DNA of 64,000 nt from Canna indica (GCA_034359265.1 CP136891.1:50026001-50090000); one strand, 5' to 3'. Shown: positions 10,801-21,818, counted from the stretch's first letter. Notes: a model not told the origin generated them from the sequence alone. Numbers and translations: made by a program.

Positions 10801-12082
10801 TTTAGAGTTTCAACTTCCTAAAAAAATACTTGTGTTTCATCCCTCTAACTAGATTGACCTTTCTTGCCCTTTTTGATTGATGTCAAAAGGGGGAGAAAAT
10901 TAGGAGAAAACTATGGAGAAAATATGGTAAAGGGGGAGAAAAGTATAGGATAAAGGGGGAGAAAATTATAGGTAAAGGGGAGGAAAATATAGGAATCCAT
11001 GCATATAGATAAGGGGAGTTTATTTTCATAGATATGCATGTTGATAGGGGGAGAAATCCCTTAGTTGATATCCTATATGCTTTAATGAAAATATTTTCTT
11101 AAGGATGTTTGTCATCATCAAAAAGTGGGAGATTGTTGGTTTTAGGTTTTCAACCATGGTCTTAATCTCTTAATCTCGGACTTTGAAAATTCATTTTGAG
11201 TTCAAACTTGATACATGCATTCCAAATGACCATTCAAAAATTGGTATCAGAAATTTTCATCCAAAAAAATTGGTATCAAATTTTTTGTTGAAAATATGAT
11301 TTTGTATAAACTTGAAAGTTTGATTTTTGAAAACTTGAAGTGTATACCTTGACCTAAGTCAACAAAGTGACTTAAAAATTTTATTTTAAGCCCAAACTTG
11401 ATTCATGGACTTAGATTTCCTCATGTTTGATGTTTAGATGCCTAAATATGAGAAAACATGAGTAGATAACAAAACTTGATACTTAGCATTTTTATGTTTT
11501 CATGCTTATTTCAAATGAAAATGTGCTAAGTTCATATTTGGATCAAATGACATTAGTTTTCACTTCAAACTTGATATACATGATTTGAATGACCATATCT
11601 TGATATTTTGAAAGTTTGAATGAAATCTAAAAATGTCATGAAAAAGATATGAGAACATACATGATTTAATTTTGAATTCAAATATTTAGTTTTAAACATA
11701 TCATGTATGATTTAAGTTTCATATTAAATATTTGTTTTCCATCCCTTTGGTTGAGATTTTTATGTTTCATGAAAAATATCCTTTAGAGTCTCAACTTCAT
11801 AAAAAAAATATTTGTTTTTCATCCCTTTGTCTAGATTGACCTTTCTTGCTCTTTTTTATTGATGCCAAAAGGGGGAGAAGAGTATAGGTATAAAGGGGGA
11901 GAAAAGTATAAGAAAATTAGGAAGAAATTATAGATAAAGGGGAGGAAAATATAGGAAATCCATGCATATAGATAGGGGGAGTTTATTTTCTTAGATATGC
12001 ATGTTGATACGGGGAGAAATCCCTTAGTTGATATCCTATATGCATTAATGAGTATATTTTCTTAAGAATGTTTATCATCATC
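7864..12082 (+). other. Non-coding AT-rich internal region replacing pol (element A)
   Basis: No reading frame resembling protease, integrase, reverse transcriptase or RNase H is present. The stretch contains recurrent diverged motifs such as AAACATGTTTAG, ATCATGAGTA and AAGTCAAC...GACTT, spaced at intervals of roughly 170 bases in places (for example about 9360 and 9527), so it looks like an old array of related segments. Related sequence lies in the same place in E (37078-40331) and C (24954-27215) on the minus strand. Near the 3' end are purine runs such as AAAGGGGGAGAAAA, related to the polypurine tract. Confidence 0.8.
8089..8104 (+). other. Conserved UUCG-loop hairpin downstream of gag
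   Basis: GGTCTC, TTCG, GAGACC forms a 6-bp stem closed by C-G around a UUCG tetraloop, an exceptionally stable RNA loop. The same place in E (minus strand, about 40080-40097) reads GGTCTC, CTCG, GAGACC, and C (about 26965-26980, minus) keeps the loop with one stem mismatch. Conservation in non-coding sequence hints at an RNA role such as packaging or dimerisation, by inference. Confidence 0.6.
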
Positions 12083-12096
12083 AAAAAGGGGAAGAT
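10177..12096 (+). repeat. Tandem duplication of the 3' internal end, with LTR stub between copies
   Basis: Copy 1 (10177-11133) and copy 2 (11178-12096) are about 0.92-0.96 kb near-identical repeats offset by 1001 bases, both ending in a purine tract. After the first tract come 46 bases (11134-11179) matching the beginning of the LTR (TGTTGGTTTTAGG to AATCTCGG), then copy 2 starts. The junction shares GGA with the sequence preceding copy 1. Confidence 0.88.
12083..12096 (+). promoter_or_regulatory. Polypurine tract of element A
   Basis: AAAAAGGGGAAGAT immediately precedes the 3' LTR at 12097, as expected for the plus-strand primer. A variant (AAAAAGTGGGAGAT) precedes the LTR stub at 11134. 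Confidence 0.85.
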
Positions 12097-13618
12097 TGTT
12101 GGCTTTAGGTTTTCAACCTTGGTCTTAATCTCTTAATCTCGGTTTTGATGATAACAAACATGGAACTAATATTTCGTCGAGAAATCTTTCAGGTTCCATA
12201 TCAATTAGCATTCGATGTCCTCGATCGGATAAATCGGAAGAAATCAAAAAATTAGAAAATCGGAAGGACATTGATCGTCGCGCTCGGGTTCGTCATGGGA
12301 ATTTCTCGAAGCTCGATGAGTGCACCAAAGTCTCATTGGACGAGTCTAAAGATCAAATGAAAAGCTCTCCAAGTTGATGTTCGTTGAAAGCCGGAACTTA
12401 GAAACCAAGCACGGAAGAAAAAGGCTGAAGAAACCAAATTCAGCCTAGGTTCGGTCGACCGAATAGGGTAAGGAAATTGGCAGTAGCCAATTTGGTCAAC
12501 CAGTCGATCGACCGAACACTGCCAAAAACTGGCAGTGGCTACTTTGGTCGACCGGTCGGTCGATCGATAGAGGCCAGAAATGGGCAGTAGCCCTAGCGGT
12601 CGACCGAATGGAGGATCGTGCGATCGCGCATCTCTACTTCCCCTATGTCGGTCGACTGATGGGTCGCCGGATTGGGGGAATGCCAGTTTGCGTCTGGCGA
12701 TCGACGCATCGGTCAACCGTACAAAGAGAAGATGCAACGGTCGCTGTGAGCGATTGATCGATCGGTCGACCGACCAATCGACCGAGCGTCTGCAACGGAT
12801 AGTTTTCTATCCGTTGAGCTGCCGTTTCCTTGAGAGGCTATAAATATCATTCATCTAACCTCTCAAATCTTCTTCCTAGATCATTACAGATTTTATTGAG
12901 CAATTAAAAGGAAGATTTGAGCCTTCTAGAGATTGATTAAGCGCGCTCTACTCTTTCCTCGAACATTTTCTCAAGCGTCGTCTGCTCCTCAACTCGGGAA
13001 TTGATTCAAGCTCTACGATTCGGCTAGTTGGAGGTTTCAAGGCTTGAAAAGAGCACAAATTCTTAGTTTTATTTTAAGCTCTTTTCACTTGTATTTTTAA
13101 CTGTTATTTGAAACTGTTTTTGAATTTGTGCGATTGAAGACCTAGGCTGTTTAGGTCTTGTTGTGTAAGTGGTTACCTTGTTGTGAAGGTGTAAAGCCAC
13201 TTGTGTAAACTTAATTTTTACTAGGATTAGTTGAGGTATCCCTTAGGGTTGAGGTGGAAGAGTGCTCTTGGTAAGAAGGCGGAGACTTCCGGGTGTGGAA
13301 GTGCCTTAGGTCGAGAGTGTGACTCTTCGAGTCAAAGTCCTCTGTGTAAGGGAAACTAATTAATGTAGTAAAACTTAGTTTGGAAATTCTAAGCGGGGTG
13401 CTTAGGTAGTGGAGTAGGCATTGGGGCCGAACCACTATAAATCTTGTGTTTGCAATGTTATATTTGGTTGTGCTTAATTGTTTTATTATTGCTTCCGCAT
13501 CCAATTGTAAAATTATAATTCGCCTAATTAGTTTAAGAAAATGATTAAAATTAAATTTAGGCTAATTGAATTAGTAAACACACTATTCACCCCCTCTAGT
13601 GTTGCCATTTCGACTACA
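12097..13618 (+). repeat. 3' LTR of element A
   Basis: It is a near-identical direct repeat of 5459-6955 with the same TGTTGG start and GACTACA end. It carries the GGTCGACC cluster (about 12450-12790), the CAACGGATAG hairpin (12793-12816) and the TATA box (12839-12847). Several substitutions and small indels from the 5' LTR are visible, for example an extra AATTAGAAAATC-like segment near 12245, so the insertion is not brand new. Confidence 0.9.
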
Positions 13619-13850
13619 CCGTGGACAACCCCCCGGCTAGCCACGAGCATTGTCATTCAAAGCCTGGAGAAAACAATCACTTGGGAAGGGCGAGGACCCT
13701 AAAACTTGGAGAACCAGGGCTGCTCTCCCTCTTGACGCGGGACCCTTTACCGAGCACATCCTGACAACACGCCTCCCGTCGAGAAGTGAGTTACCTACCA
13801 CCCTGACACCCTACAACGGTAGGGTTGTTAGTAGTGTACCATAGGCCAAT
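13619..13850 (+). pseudogene. Gypsy (Tat-like) gag, middle remnant
   Basis: One frame gives PFTEHILTTRLPSRSELPTTLTPYNG at 13742-13819, matching the PFT-x-LP-x(4)-P-x-YDG signature that opens the conserved gag region of Tat/Athila-type gypsy elements. It continues the piece that ends at 5458, so element A split it. The frame is lost before the retrotransposon gag core. The rest of the same gag appears at 32153. Confidence 0.6.
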
Positions 13851-15219
13851 GAGGTAATATTGTCATTGCTACTTTCCTTTTAATAAATGGAACAATTACT
13901 TTATCTTGTTATTCATTATGAGCATCTTTGACTTGATAAGTGATTCCCTGAACAGTTGACTTCGACTAATGGTCATCAAGTAGGAGACTTGATAGTAAAA
14001 TCCTAAAGTAGTTGGAATCCTATTCTAAACGGTCCCTAGTCGGTCATTGTCTTGGAACGATAATGAATGAATACTAGTATACAGTCTGACTAACGATGAT
14101 CATGTTTTACTAGTCATGGATATGTGATATCAAAGTCAGATCATAGGCACATGATGGAGAACTTGGTGTCGGACAGACCCACCGTGATACTACTATGTTG
14201 ATTAATATCACTTGTGTATCTCATGACGGTAGTGATATGTTAGCCCTCCGACCTGATGTTACCATGAATTCCTACGTGGAATTCTATGTTTTGACCTAGT
14301 CTAACATCACCTTTAACCGGGTGGTAATATGGTCTATAGTTGGACATGAAATAAATCATGCAATGGAATATGTGTGTCGTGAAGGAATTTGTCCCTCTCG
14401 TATATGATAGAGATATCTCAGGGCCCCTTGATGAGTGTAACTGAGGAAATGCATGGCTGTGCTCAAATGAATTGATAGATGTATCAATGTCATTTGTTAA
14501 GTCAGTCTACTCATGAATCAAGAAACTAGATCAAGCAATATATAGATGATGTAATCGATGCCTTATGCTCAATCCAAACATCGCGTGACAAAAGGACAGA
14601 GTATTATACTGTGAGTTAGGTTGCTCGGATCATCAACCTCACTTGACCTGGTAGTCATAATGTCTTGCTAAAGGCCGCTTATGACTCGTGGGTTTCAAAT
14701 AAGTTTTGGACCCACTACCAATGCTAAGTGAACCTACAAGGCCGCACACATAGGGCGAACCGAATTGGGCTTAGGGTTATGGTTTATCAAATTGGATCTT
14801 CATGACCATTGACCTGTTAATTCTCTCTTGGTGATTTTGAAGATTAATTTCAAATTTTAAAAGGAGTTTTTAAAATTGGAATTAATAATTTTGATTTTAA
14901 AATGTGATTTAAAATTGGAATTATGTTGACTACAATTTAGGTAATGTATCTTTTATAATCATTATTAAAGGATACATTATTTCAGCATCATGAATTTAGG
15001 AAATTCATCCTTGATAATTGTTATTAAGGGTATATTTTATTCGGACATTAAAATCATTTTAAAAATTTCGGATATGGCTTTGAATTAATCAATGATTGTG
15101 ATGACACGTTCAATATGATTGACGCGTCTATAAATACCCAACTGAGGTTTAGATGAGGTATGCGATCATCTCCTAAAAGGCTGCCAACATTTTTGTAAGA
15201 AGCCGACCTCTTTTTAAAC
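13851..15219 (+). repeat. LTR-like non-coding retroelement segment, plus orientation
   Basis: No gene. The segment ends with a TATA box (TCTATAAATACCC at 15128-15140) and leader-like DNA, and its architecture (stretches such as GGTAGTCATAATG and GACTCGTGGG) resembles the M LTR at 33200-33300 and plant retroelement LTRs generally. Positions about 14825-15150 are an inverted copy of about 31670-31985. The boundary with the gag at its left is not clear. It was cut at 15219 by solo LTR S. Confidence 0.55.
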
Positions 15220-15887
15220 TGTCACACCCAAAATTCGGTATGATGGGCTAGGGTACGCCACGTACCCCGAAGCCTAACCCAAACCGAACTTTATAAACGC
15301 GTAAACCATACCCGAACATTTAATAACATCTCAAGGATTTTAAAAGAAACATTTATTTTCAAAAACCCTGCATCACCAACTCAATAAATAACGACTGTTC
15401 AAATCAGTTTTAAAAGTTTAATAAATAACAAGACACTCAAGTAATATAAAGTGTGAAAATAAATAAACCGACTCGACATGACTCAACGACTCAAAGAACA
15501 AAAGAAACGACTAGGGTATCCCTCTCGACCACGACATGTCACGAGACCCGATGCCCTACCGCCAGCAATCGTGCTACTGCACCCCAGTACCTCTCCGATC
15601 TAACTCAGGTGATGCAAAACAATAGAATTAGGGGTAAGTCCAACTGGGACTTAGTGAGTAGATCAACCCTCAGTTTCACCACAACAACATCATCATGCAT
15701 AATCGAAAGCATATAGATAAGCATAAGAACATGAAGCATAATTTTATTTTGAGCATTTATTTTAGCAGCGCAATCATCCTCGTCAATATATAACAACCTG
15801 CAAGAAAATGCCACAACATATATTATGCACAATGCAACCATCCACATGCTCAACCGGACCAATCGGTCCTCATCGCCACATAGTGTA

Positions 15888-16787
15888 TGATGCAAGCACG
15901 GAAGTACGCTATGGAGCTAGCATGGAGAAGAGTTCAAGGCCTAGAGATGAGTTAGAAGTTCCACAAGGTCCAATCACTAGATCCAAGTCCAAGAAAATTA
16001 GAGAAGCTCACCAAGCTTATGTGCAACGTTTGGTGAGCAAGGAACTTAAAGATCCAATTCAAACGAGCTAGCTTGGAGATGAAGAGCAAGTCCATTATGT
16101 CACTCTTATTGGACTTGTAATGAACGACCAAGATAATTAGTTGTTGCTCAAGTTATCCATCTAGTTTTCATTGTTAAAGACCTTAAGTTATGTCATTTCA
16201 TGTTTTGGATAGGTTATTTTGTTCTAAGGCCGAATACTTATTTGTTTTGGGCCTTATGATGCTAAGTCCACTAGTCTTTATGTTTTTAATTAGGTCTGAA
16301 TTGTTTAGCAAGTAAACTTGTTTAAGACTTATTTTACAATTATGGAAAGTATTTTATTTAGGTCTAGGTTTTGAGGTCTATAAATAACTCATTATTATGT
16401 ATTTTTGAGGAACCTTTGAATACATTACTTTGCTTATGTAAATTGTGAGGAATTGATCTTCTCATTTTATTCCAAGAGCTTGTTAACTTATAAAGTCTTG
16501 TGCTTGTGGCGTATCCTGATTCTTGTTCCTTTGATCTAGGTTGCTAATTGCATCTCAATTAGAGGTCTAGTAGGAAAACTCAATCCCATTATCTAGATTG
16601 TCTTCTATATTGTTAGATGGATGTCTAGTAGGATATCTATCTTTACTATCTCGTTTTTCCTTGTTTCCCATCGTTTTCTCGCCAAACCCCCATCTGGCCA
16701 TACCCATCTTCACCTACCCTCTTCCAAAACCGACCCAAACCTCAAACACTCACCTTCTCCTTCCTTTCCTCATCAAGATCCGTATCA
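15888..16787 (+). repeat. 5' LTR of element B
   Basis: A 900-bp direct repeat of 20324-21209. It contains a TATA box (TATAAATAA at 16379-16387). Its first 190 bases are the last part of the pol reading frame (KSKKIREAHQAYVQRL in translation), because pol runs into the LTR in this family. Confidence 0.88.
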
Positions 16788-16789
16788 TT

Positions 16790-16803
16790 TGGTATCAAAG
16801 CCA
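16790..16803 (+). promoter_or_regulatory. Primer binding site of element B
   Basis: TGGTATCAAAGCCA begins two bases after the 5' LTR. It matches the plant tRNA-Met site TGGTATCAGAGCCA with one difference. Confidence 0.82.
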
Positions 16804-17090
16804 TGGTTCTCTACACCTTTGCTCGGATAAATTCGCACAATCGAAGGTCTCCAACAGCAATCACAGTATTTTGAGAATATCTCCCGAACCACAACTCCGA
16901 TCAGAGTGTGTGAGTACTCGGTGGAAAGCTAAGAGGAAGATCTACAACTTTTATGTTTTTAATTCTTTCAGAATCAGTTTGAAAGTGGGCCAAAAATCAG
17001 CTTGAAAAAAAATCTGCAGAGAATCAAGTTAGTTTTTTTGCTTTAGTCTATTTGTTCCTGTTGATTTCTTTGTTTTGTAATCGTTTCAAG

Positions 17091-17350
17091 TTGAAAAAAA
17101 AAGGAAGAAAATTTGGATTTGTGGAGAAAGAAAGGAAAGAAAAAAAAGGTAAAAGAAATTTGTGGAGAAAGAAAGGAAATAAAAAAAAGGAAAAGAAATT
17201 TGTGGAGAAAGAAAGGAAAAAAAAAAGAAATTTGTGGAGAAAGAAAGGAAAAAAAAGGAAGAGAAATTTGTGGGGAAAGAAAGGAAAGAAAAAAAAAGGA
17301 AGAGAAATTTGTGGAGAAAGAAAGGAAAGAAAAAAAAAAGGAAAAGAAAT
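17091..17350 (+). repeat. Purine minisatellite in the element B leader
   Basis: About seven units of 30-40 bases built on GAAATTTGTGGAGAAAGAAAGG followed by a variable A/G run. Length differences fall in the A runs. Open frames crossing it are composition artefacts. Confidence 0.88.
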
Positions 17351-17540
17351 TTCCTACCATAATTCATATCTTGAATTACTCTCCTACCAAAAAAAAAATG
17401 TTTTATTTTCCTATCATAATTCATATCTTGTATTACTCTCTTACCAAAAAAAGGCTTTATTCTCCTACCATAATTCATATCTTGAGTTACTCTCTTACCA
17501 AAAAAAGGCTTTATTCTCCTACCATAATTCACATCTTTCA
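17351..17540 (+). repeat. 57-bp tandem repeat in the element B leader
   Basis: Three and a half units of about 57 bases containing CCTACCATAATTCATATCTTG, TTACTCTC and TACCAAAAAAA. It directly follows the purine minisatellite, so the two arrays form one repeat-rich 5' leader between PBS and gag. Confidence 0.88.
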
Positions 17541-18008
17541 TTTTTCATACCTAGTCATATTTCTTTTTTTCTTGTCTTTCCTAACCATCCTCTATTTCCT
17601 ATTTTCTTTAGTCAACCCTTACTTCTTGCCCAACCCTAAATTTTTGCTTGCATTTTTTTTTCTTGTCTTAACCGTTCTGTTCCCTTTATTGGTCTTTCTT
17701 AGTATTTGCTTTCTTGAGTGCTTCTAATTATTTGCAATAGTTTCTTTTAGTGATAAGGTGCTTGTTATTGGGAAATTGCTACTTGTTGCTAGTTCTTGTG
17801 TTGTTTGATAAGCTTGAAAAAATACTTTGAGACAAGATCTAAATAGTGGAAAAAGGCAAGAGTGGTGAGATCAACAGAGGGTAAAAGCCATTGAATTGAG
17901 GGACACTAGTGGAGTGTTATATTTTTCTTGAGTGAAACACGTGAGGGAGTGTGGTGAGGTTCCAATTTGATCTCTTTTGAATACTAACCTTCGTTTTGCA
18001 GCAAAACC

Positions 18009-18797
18009 ATGTCTCATTTGGATGATTCATGTATGGAGCAAGGTAGACCCGTGCTCACTTTAGAAGCATTGGTTGGCCACATAAATCGGCTAAGTGTGGT
18101 GGTACAAGACTTGTATGACCAAATGGAGAGGAATGAACAAAGTTCTAAACAACAAAATAGTGCAACCGCAAGAGGAGGTGGCAACAAGCCTATACGGGTT
18201 CATATGCATGAGATGGATGCAGAATCAGATTGGGGTGAAGATGAGGCCGACACGATTAGGCCTTGGATAAAAGTAGATGCAAGAGATGCAAGAGACAACA
18301 ATTTGAGCTCCATAAAGATGAAGATTCCTGAGTTTAAAGGAAGGAATGATGCTGATACATACCTGGAGTGGGAAAGGAAGGTAGATATGATATTTGAATG
18401 TCACAATGACACTGAAGAAAAGAAAGTGAAGCTAGCTGCCGTTGAGTTCACTGATTATGCCTTGGTTTGGTGGGACCAATTCTTGATTTCTAGAAGAAGA
18501 AATGGAGAAGGATATGTTGCTTCATGGGCTGAGATGAAAATGATTATGAGGAAATGCTTTGTGCCTTCTTACTACTGTAGGGATCAACACCAAAAGCTTC
18601 AAAGGTTGTATCAAGGTACCAAGTCAGTTGAAGATTATCACAAGGAGATGAGATGACCATGATCAAAGCTAATATTGTGGAGGATAAAGAGGCTACCATG
18701 CAAAGATTCCTTAATGGTTTGAATAGATAGATAGCAGATGTTGTTGAACTACAACACTAAGTGGAACTGGAGGATATGGTGAACATGGGTATGGAGG
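18009..18797 (+). pseudogene. Ty3/gypsy gag (element B), frameshifted
   Basis: The ATG at 18009 opens 215 residues with the retrotransposon gag core: MKIPEFKGRNDADTYLEWERKVDMIF, then ALVWWDQFL and the QKLQRLYQGTKSVEDYHKEM block near the end. After GAGATGAGATGACC (about 18645-18658) the frame is lost; relatives read EMEMTM, so one G of a GG pair appears deleted. Further stops follow: TAG for Gln near 18730 and TAA for Tyr near 18760. The gag core itself is intact and could still give a truncated capsid-like protein. Confidence 0.85.
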
Positions 18798-19961
18798 TTG
18801 AAAGGCGGCTTAAGAGGAGGACAGACTACCACAAGGGCTGCCATGGGTTCAAGCATCACATGGAGTTCTAAGTGGCCTAAGCAAGATGAGAAGCCAAGAA
18901 CCAAGCCTAGCTTTGATGTGAGAGATTTAGCCAAGGTGAAAATTGACAAAGTCGAGATCCAAGCTACCCCAATTACCTCCAATTCAACACAAAGGCAGCG
19001 AGATATCAAGTGTTTTAAATGTTTGGGCAGCGGTCACATAGCAAGTCAATATCCAAACAAAAGAGTCATGACACTCAACAATGAAGATGAACTTGAAAGT
19101 GAACATGAAAGTGATGATATGCCTCCATTGGAAGATATTTCAGACAATGACATGGAGATGGCGGCTAGAGGTGAAACTTTGGTGGTGCAAAGAGCTTTGA
19201 GTGCTCAAGTGGTGGGAGATAGCTCGGAGCAAAGAGAAAATATATTCCACACTAGATGTCACATTGGTGGTAAAGTATGTTATTTGATTATTGATAATGG
19301 TAGTGTTACTAATGTGGCTAGTACTATTTTGGTGGAAAAGTTAGGTTTGAAGTGTGAGAAGCACCCACGACCTTACAAGCTTCAATGGTTGAATGATTGT
19401 GCTGGAATTAAGGTGACAAGGCAAGTGATGGTTGCTTTTACTATTGGGAGGTATTCAGATGAGATTCTTTGTGATGTGATACCTATGCAAGCTAGTCTTA
19501 TCTTGTTGGGGCGTCCATGGCAATATGATAGGAAGACTATGCATGATGGGTTCCATAATAGATACACTATGAGCTTAAGAGATAGAAAGTTTACTTTGGC
19601 ACCTTTGACACCAAAGGAAGTGTATGAAGACCAAATTCGGATGATGAAGCACTTTGAAGAAAAGAAGCAAAGAGAGGCCGAGAACAATGTCAAAGAGAGT
19701 GAGAGAGCAAAAATAGAACTTGTGAAAAAAAGAGATGTAAAAGAGGCCAAAAATAAAAGAATAGAAATCACTGGCCCAATTGTGAGTGATAACAAAAGAG
19801 AGATAACAAAAGTGAGGCAAAGTTTCTATGCAAAAGAGAGGGAGATAAAGCATTCTCTTAATGGGCAGAAAAAACTTTCCTTGATTATGTTTAAAGATAT
19901 TTATCTAACTTTTCTTGATGCTAATCAAAATTTACCTAGTGTTGTTCTTTCTTTGTTATAG
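18798..19961 (+). CDS. Gypsy gag C-terminus, zinc knuckle and retropepsin-like protease (element B)
   Basis: A 387-residue open frame, interrupted only at its end. Residues 72-85 form a zinc knuckle CFKCLGSGHIASQY in which the last Cys is Tyr. Residues about 155-260 are the gypsy aspartic protease region, with LIIDNGSVTNVAS; the catalytic D-(S/T/G)-G reads D166-N167-G168, so the active site is abnormal. A GRPWQYDRKTMHDG flap-like block and a charged Lys/Glu linker follow. The terminal stop is TAG where relatives read CAG in the QEYEDVFP that starts reverse transcriptase, a C-to-T change. Context gives a gag-pol polyprotein remnant. Confidence 0.8.
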   Translation: MKGGLRGGQTTTRAAMGSSITWSSKWPKQDEKPRTKPSFDVRDLAKVKIDKVEIQATPITSNSTQRQRDIKCFKCLGSGHIASQYPNKRVMTLNNEDELESEHESDDMPPLEDISDNDMEMAARGETLVVQRALSAQVVGDSSEQRENIFHTRCHIGGKVCYLIIDNGSVTNVASTILVEKLGLKCEKHPRPYKLQWLNDCAGIKVTRQVMVAFTIGRYSDEILCDVIPMQASLILLGRPWQYDRKTMHDGFHNRYTMSLRDRKFTLAPLTPKEVYEDQIRMMKHFEEKKQREAENNVKESERAKIELVKKRDVKEAKNKRIEITGPIVSDNKREITKVRQSFYAKEREIKHSLNGQKKLSLIMFKDIYLTFLDANQNLPSVVLSLL

Positions 19962-20576
19962 GAATATGAAGATGTGTTTCCGGATGACTTGCCTAAAGGA
20001 TTGCCACCCTTGAGAGGCATAGAACACCAAATTGACTTTGTGCCCGGATCCACAATTCCAAACCAACCAGCATATAGAGCAAACAAAGGCCGCACGCTAG
20101 TGACCTTTGATCCCGGTGATTGGGTTTGGGTTCATATGAGGAAAGAAAGATTTCTAATTCAAAGGAAGTCTAAGTTGGATCCTAAAGGAGACAGACCATT
20201 TCAAGTCTTGGCCAAAATAGATTTACCAGGTGACTATGGTGTAACTGCTACTTTTAATATTTTTGATCTTTCTCCTTTTGATTTTTCATATTCGAGGACG
20301 AATCTTTTTGAGGAGGGAGGGAATGATGCAAGCACAGAAGTAAGCTATGGAACTAGCATGGAGAAGAGTTCAAGGCCTAGAGATATGTTAGAAGTTCCAC
20401 AAGGTCAAATCACTAGATCCAAGTCCAAGAAAATTAGAGAAGCCCATCAAGCTTATGTGCAACGTTTGGTGAGCAAGGAACTTAAAGATCCAATTCAAAG
20501 GAGCTTGCTTGGAGATGAAGAACAAGTCCATTATGTCACTCTTATTGGACTTGTAATGAACGACCAAGATGATTAG
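19962..20576 (+). pseudogene. Fused reverse transcriptase start and integrase tail (element B)
   Basis: The frame begins EYEDVFPDDLPKGLPPLRGIEHQIDF and PGSTIPNQPAYR, the entry region of gypsy reverse transcriptase. It passes directly (about 20080) into ANKGRTLVTFDPGDWVWVHM, the start of the integrase C-terminal domain, continuing to SRTNLFEEGGND. Reverse transcriptase core, RNase H and the integrase core are gone. A second small gap removes about six residues before LPGDYG. The frame runs 84 codons into the 3' LTR, ending at 20576. Pol overlap with the LTR is known in CRM-type chromoviruses, but the clade is not settled here. Confidence 0.82.
20309..20323 (+). promoter_or_regulatory. Polypurine tract of element B
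   Basis: TGAGGAGGGAGGGAA lies directly before the 3' LTR at 20324. It overlaps the pol frame (EEGG residues). Confidence 0.85.
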
Positions 20577-21209
20577 TTGTTGCTCAAGTTATCCATCTAG
20601 TTTTCATTGTTAAAGACCTTAAGTTATGTCATTTCATGTTTTGGATAGGCTATTTTGTTCTAAGGCCGAATACTTATTTGTTTTGGGCCTTATGATGCTA
20701 AATCCACTAGTCTTTATGTTTTTAATTAGGTCTGAATTGTTTAGCAAGAAAACTTGTTTAAGGCTTATTTTACAATTAAGGAAAGTCTTTTATTTAGGTC
20801 TATAAATAACTCAATATTATGTATTTTCGAGGAACCTTTGAATACATTACTTTGCTTATGCAAATTGTGAGGAATTGATCTTCTCATTTTATTCCAAGAT
20901 CTTGTTAACTTATAAAGTCTTGTGCTTGTGGCGTTTCCTGATTCTTGTTCCTTTGATCTAGGTTGCTAATTGCATGTCAATTAGAGGTTTAGTAGGAAAA
21001 CTCAATCCCATTATCTAGATTGCCTTCTACATTGTTAGATGGAGGTCTAGTAGGATATCTATCTTTATTATCTTGTTTTTCCTTGTTTCCCATCGTTTTC
21101 TCGCCAAACCCCCATCCGGTCATACCCGTCTTCACCTACCCTCTTCCAAAACTGACCCAAACCTCAAACGCTCACTTTCTCCTTCCTTTCCCCATCAAGA
21201 TTCGTATGA
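20324..21209 (+). repeat. 3' LTR of element B
   Basis: It pairs with 15888-16787 with visible base changes and a 15-20 base gap near 20795, where the 5' copy has GGTCTAGGTTTTGA. TATA box TATAAATAA at 20801. The penultimate base is G where the 5' LTR ends TCA. Confidence 0.88.
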
Positions 21210-21818
21210 ATGTAGATAGTCAGTGCAACCTCCGATCTACCACCCAGCCAGTGTCGTTTCTTTTGGTTATGCTCTCCCCTCACCGACACGGTTCTTTCGA
21301 TCCGTCTCTTTGGGGCATATGTTCCCCTCACCGGTCGGGTCTCCGAACTATCTCTCTAGAGGTATGAACTCCCCTAACCAATTGGACTTCCGAAATATAG
21401 CCAACACTGTCTCATTGAGGCATACCCTCCACTCACCATCGAGACTTTCGAGAAATGCAACAAGCACATCACATCACCGCACACGCAGCTATTATAACAT
21501 AATTATAATGTGCTATCAACAAGTAAATAAGGGTGTGATAGAACATACCTCGTCGTCCACCTTCTCAAGTCACAATTCATAACCACACATGTAAATATAA
21601 GCATATGACAAGGAAGGGACAACAGGGAATAAATATGCAACACATCCAAAGCATAGAATAAAAAGAAAGGGAAAACACATGTGGGAAGCCCTAAAAGATA
21701 GGGTATCACCACCTAGCACTCCTATACATTGTAACCCTCCCTTGAAGACCCTAGCTGATTTACTCTAGGCCGGTCTACCTTCCCCACCCGAGTGCCCTAG
21801 GGGCTGGGAGGGCTCGGC

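Larger units (their letters stand above)
5459..13618 (+). mobile_element. Element A: gag-only copia-derived LTR element
   Basis: LTRs at 5459-6955 and 12097-13618 are direct repeats with TGTTGG...CTACA ends. The flanks TCGTG (5454-5458) and CCGTG (13619-13623) are a target duplication with one mismatch, and the same gypsy gag continues on both sides. Between the LTRs lie a PBS, a truncated gag (7201-7863) and 4.2 kb without coding capacity; no protease, integrase or reverse transcriptase is visible. It is thus a non-autonomous element, similar in concept to LARDs but retaining part of gag. Confidence 0.88.
15888..21209 (+). mobile_element. Element B: internally deleted Ty3/gypsy retrotransposon
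   Basis: LTRs at 15888-16787 and 20324-21209 start TGATGCAAGCAC and end CGTATCA (5') or CGTATGA (3'). The flanks GTGTA (15883-15887) and ATGTA (21210-21214) are a target duplication with one mismatch, and solo LTR S continues on both sides. Inside are PBS, a repeat-rich leader, gag, zinc knuckle, protease, then a direct joint from the start of reverse transcriptase to the C-terminal tail of integrase. About 2.5-3 kb of pol is missing, so the copy is non-autonomous. Confidence 0.9.

Noticed and set aside
17043..17727. Several long overlapping open frames of Lys/Glu- or Phe/Leu-rich protein
   Set aside because: They are translations of the purine minisatellite on both strands, within the leader of element B; no domain and no independent start context.
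20324..20576. An independent gene in the first part of the B 3' LTR
   Set aside because: The frame is the continuation of pol across the LTR border; the same sequence at the 5' LTR has no initiating context.
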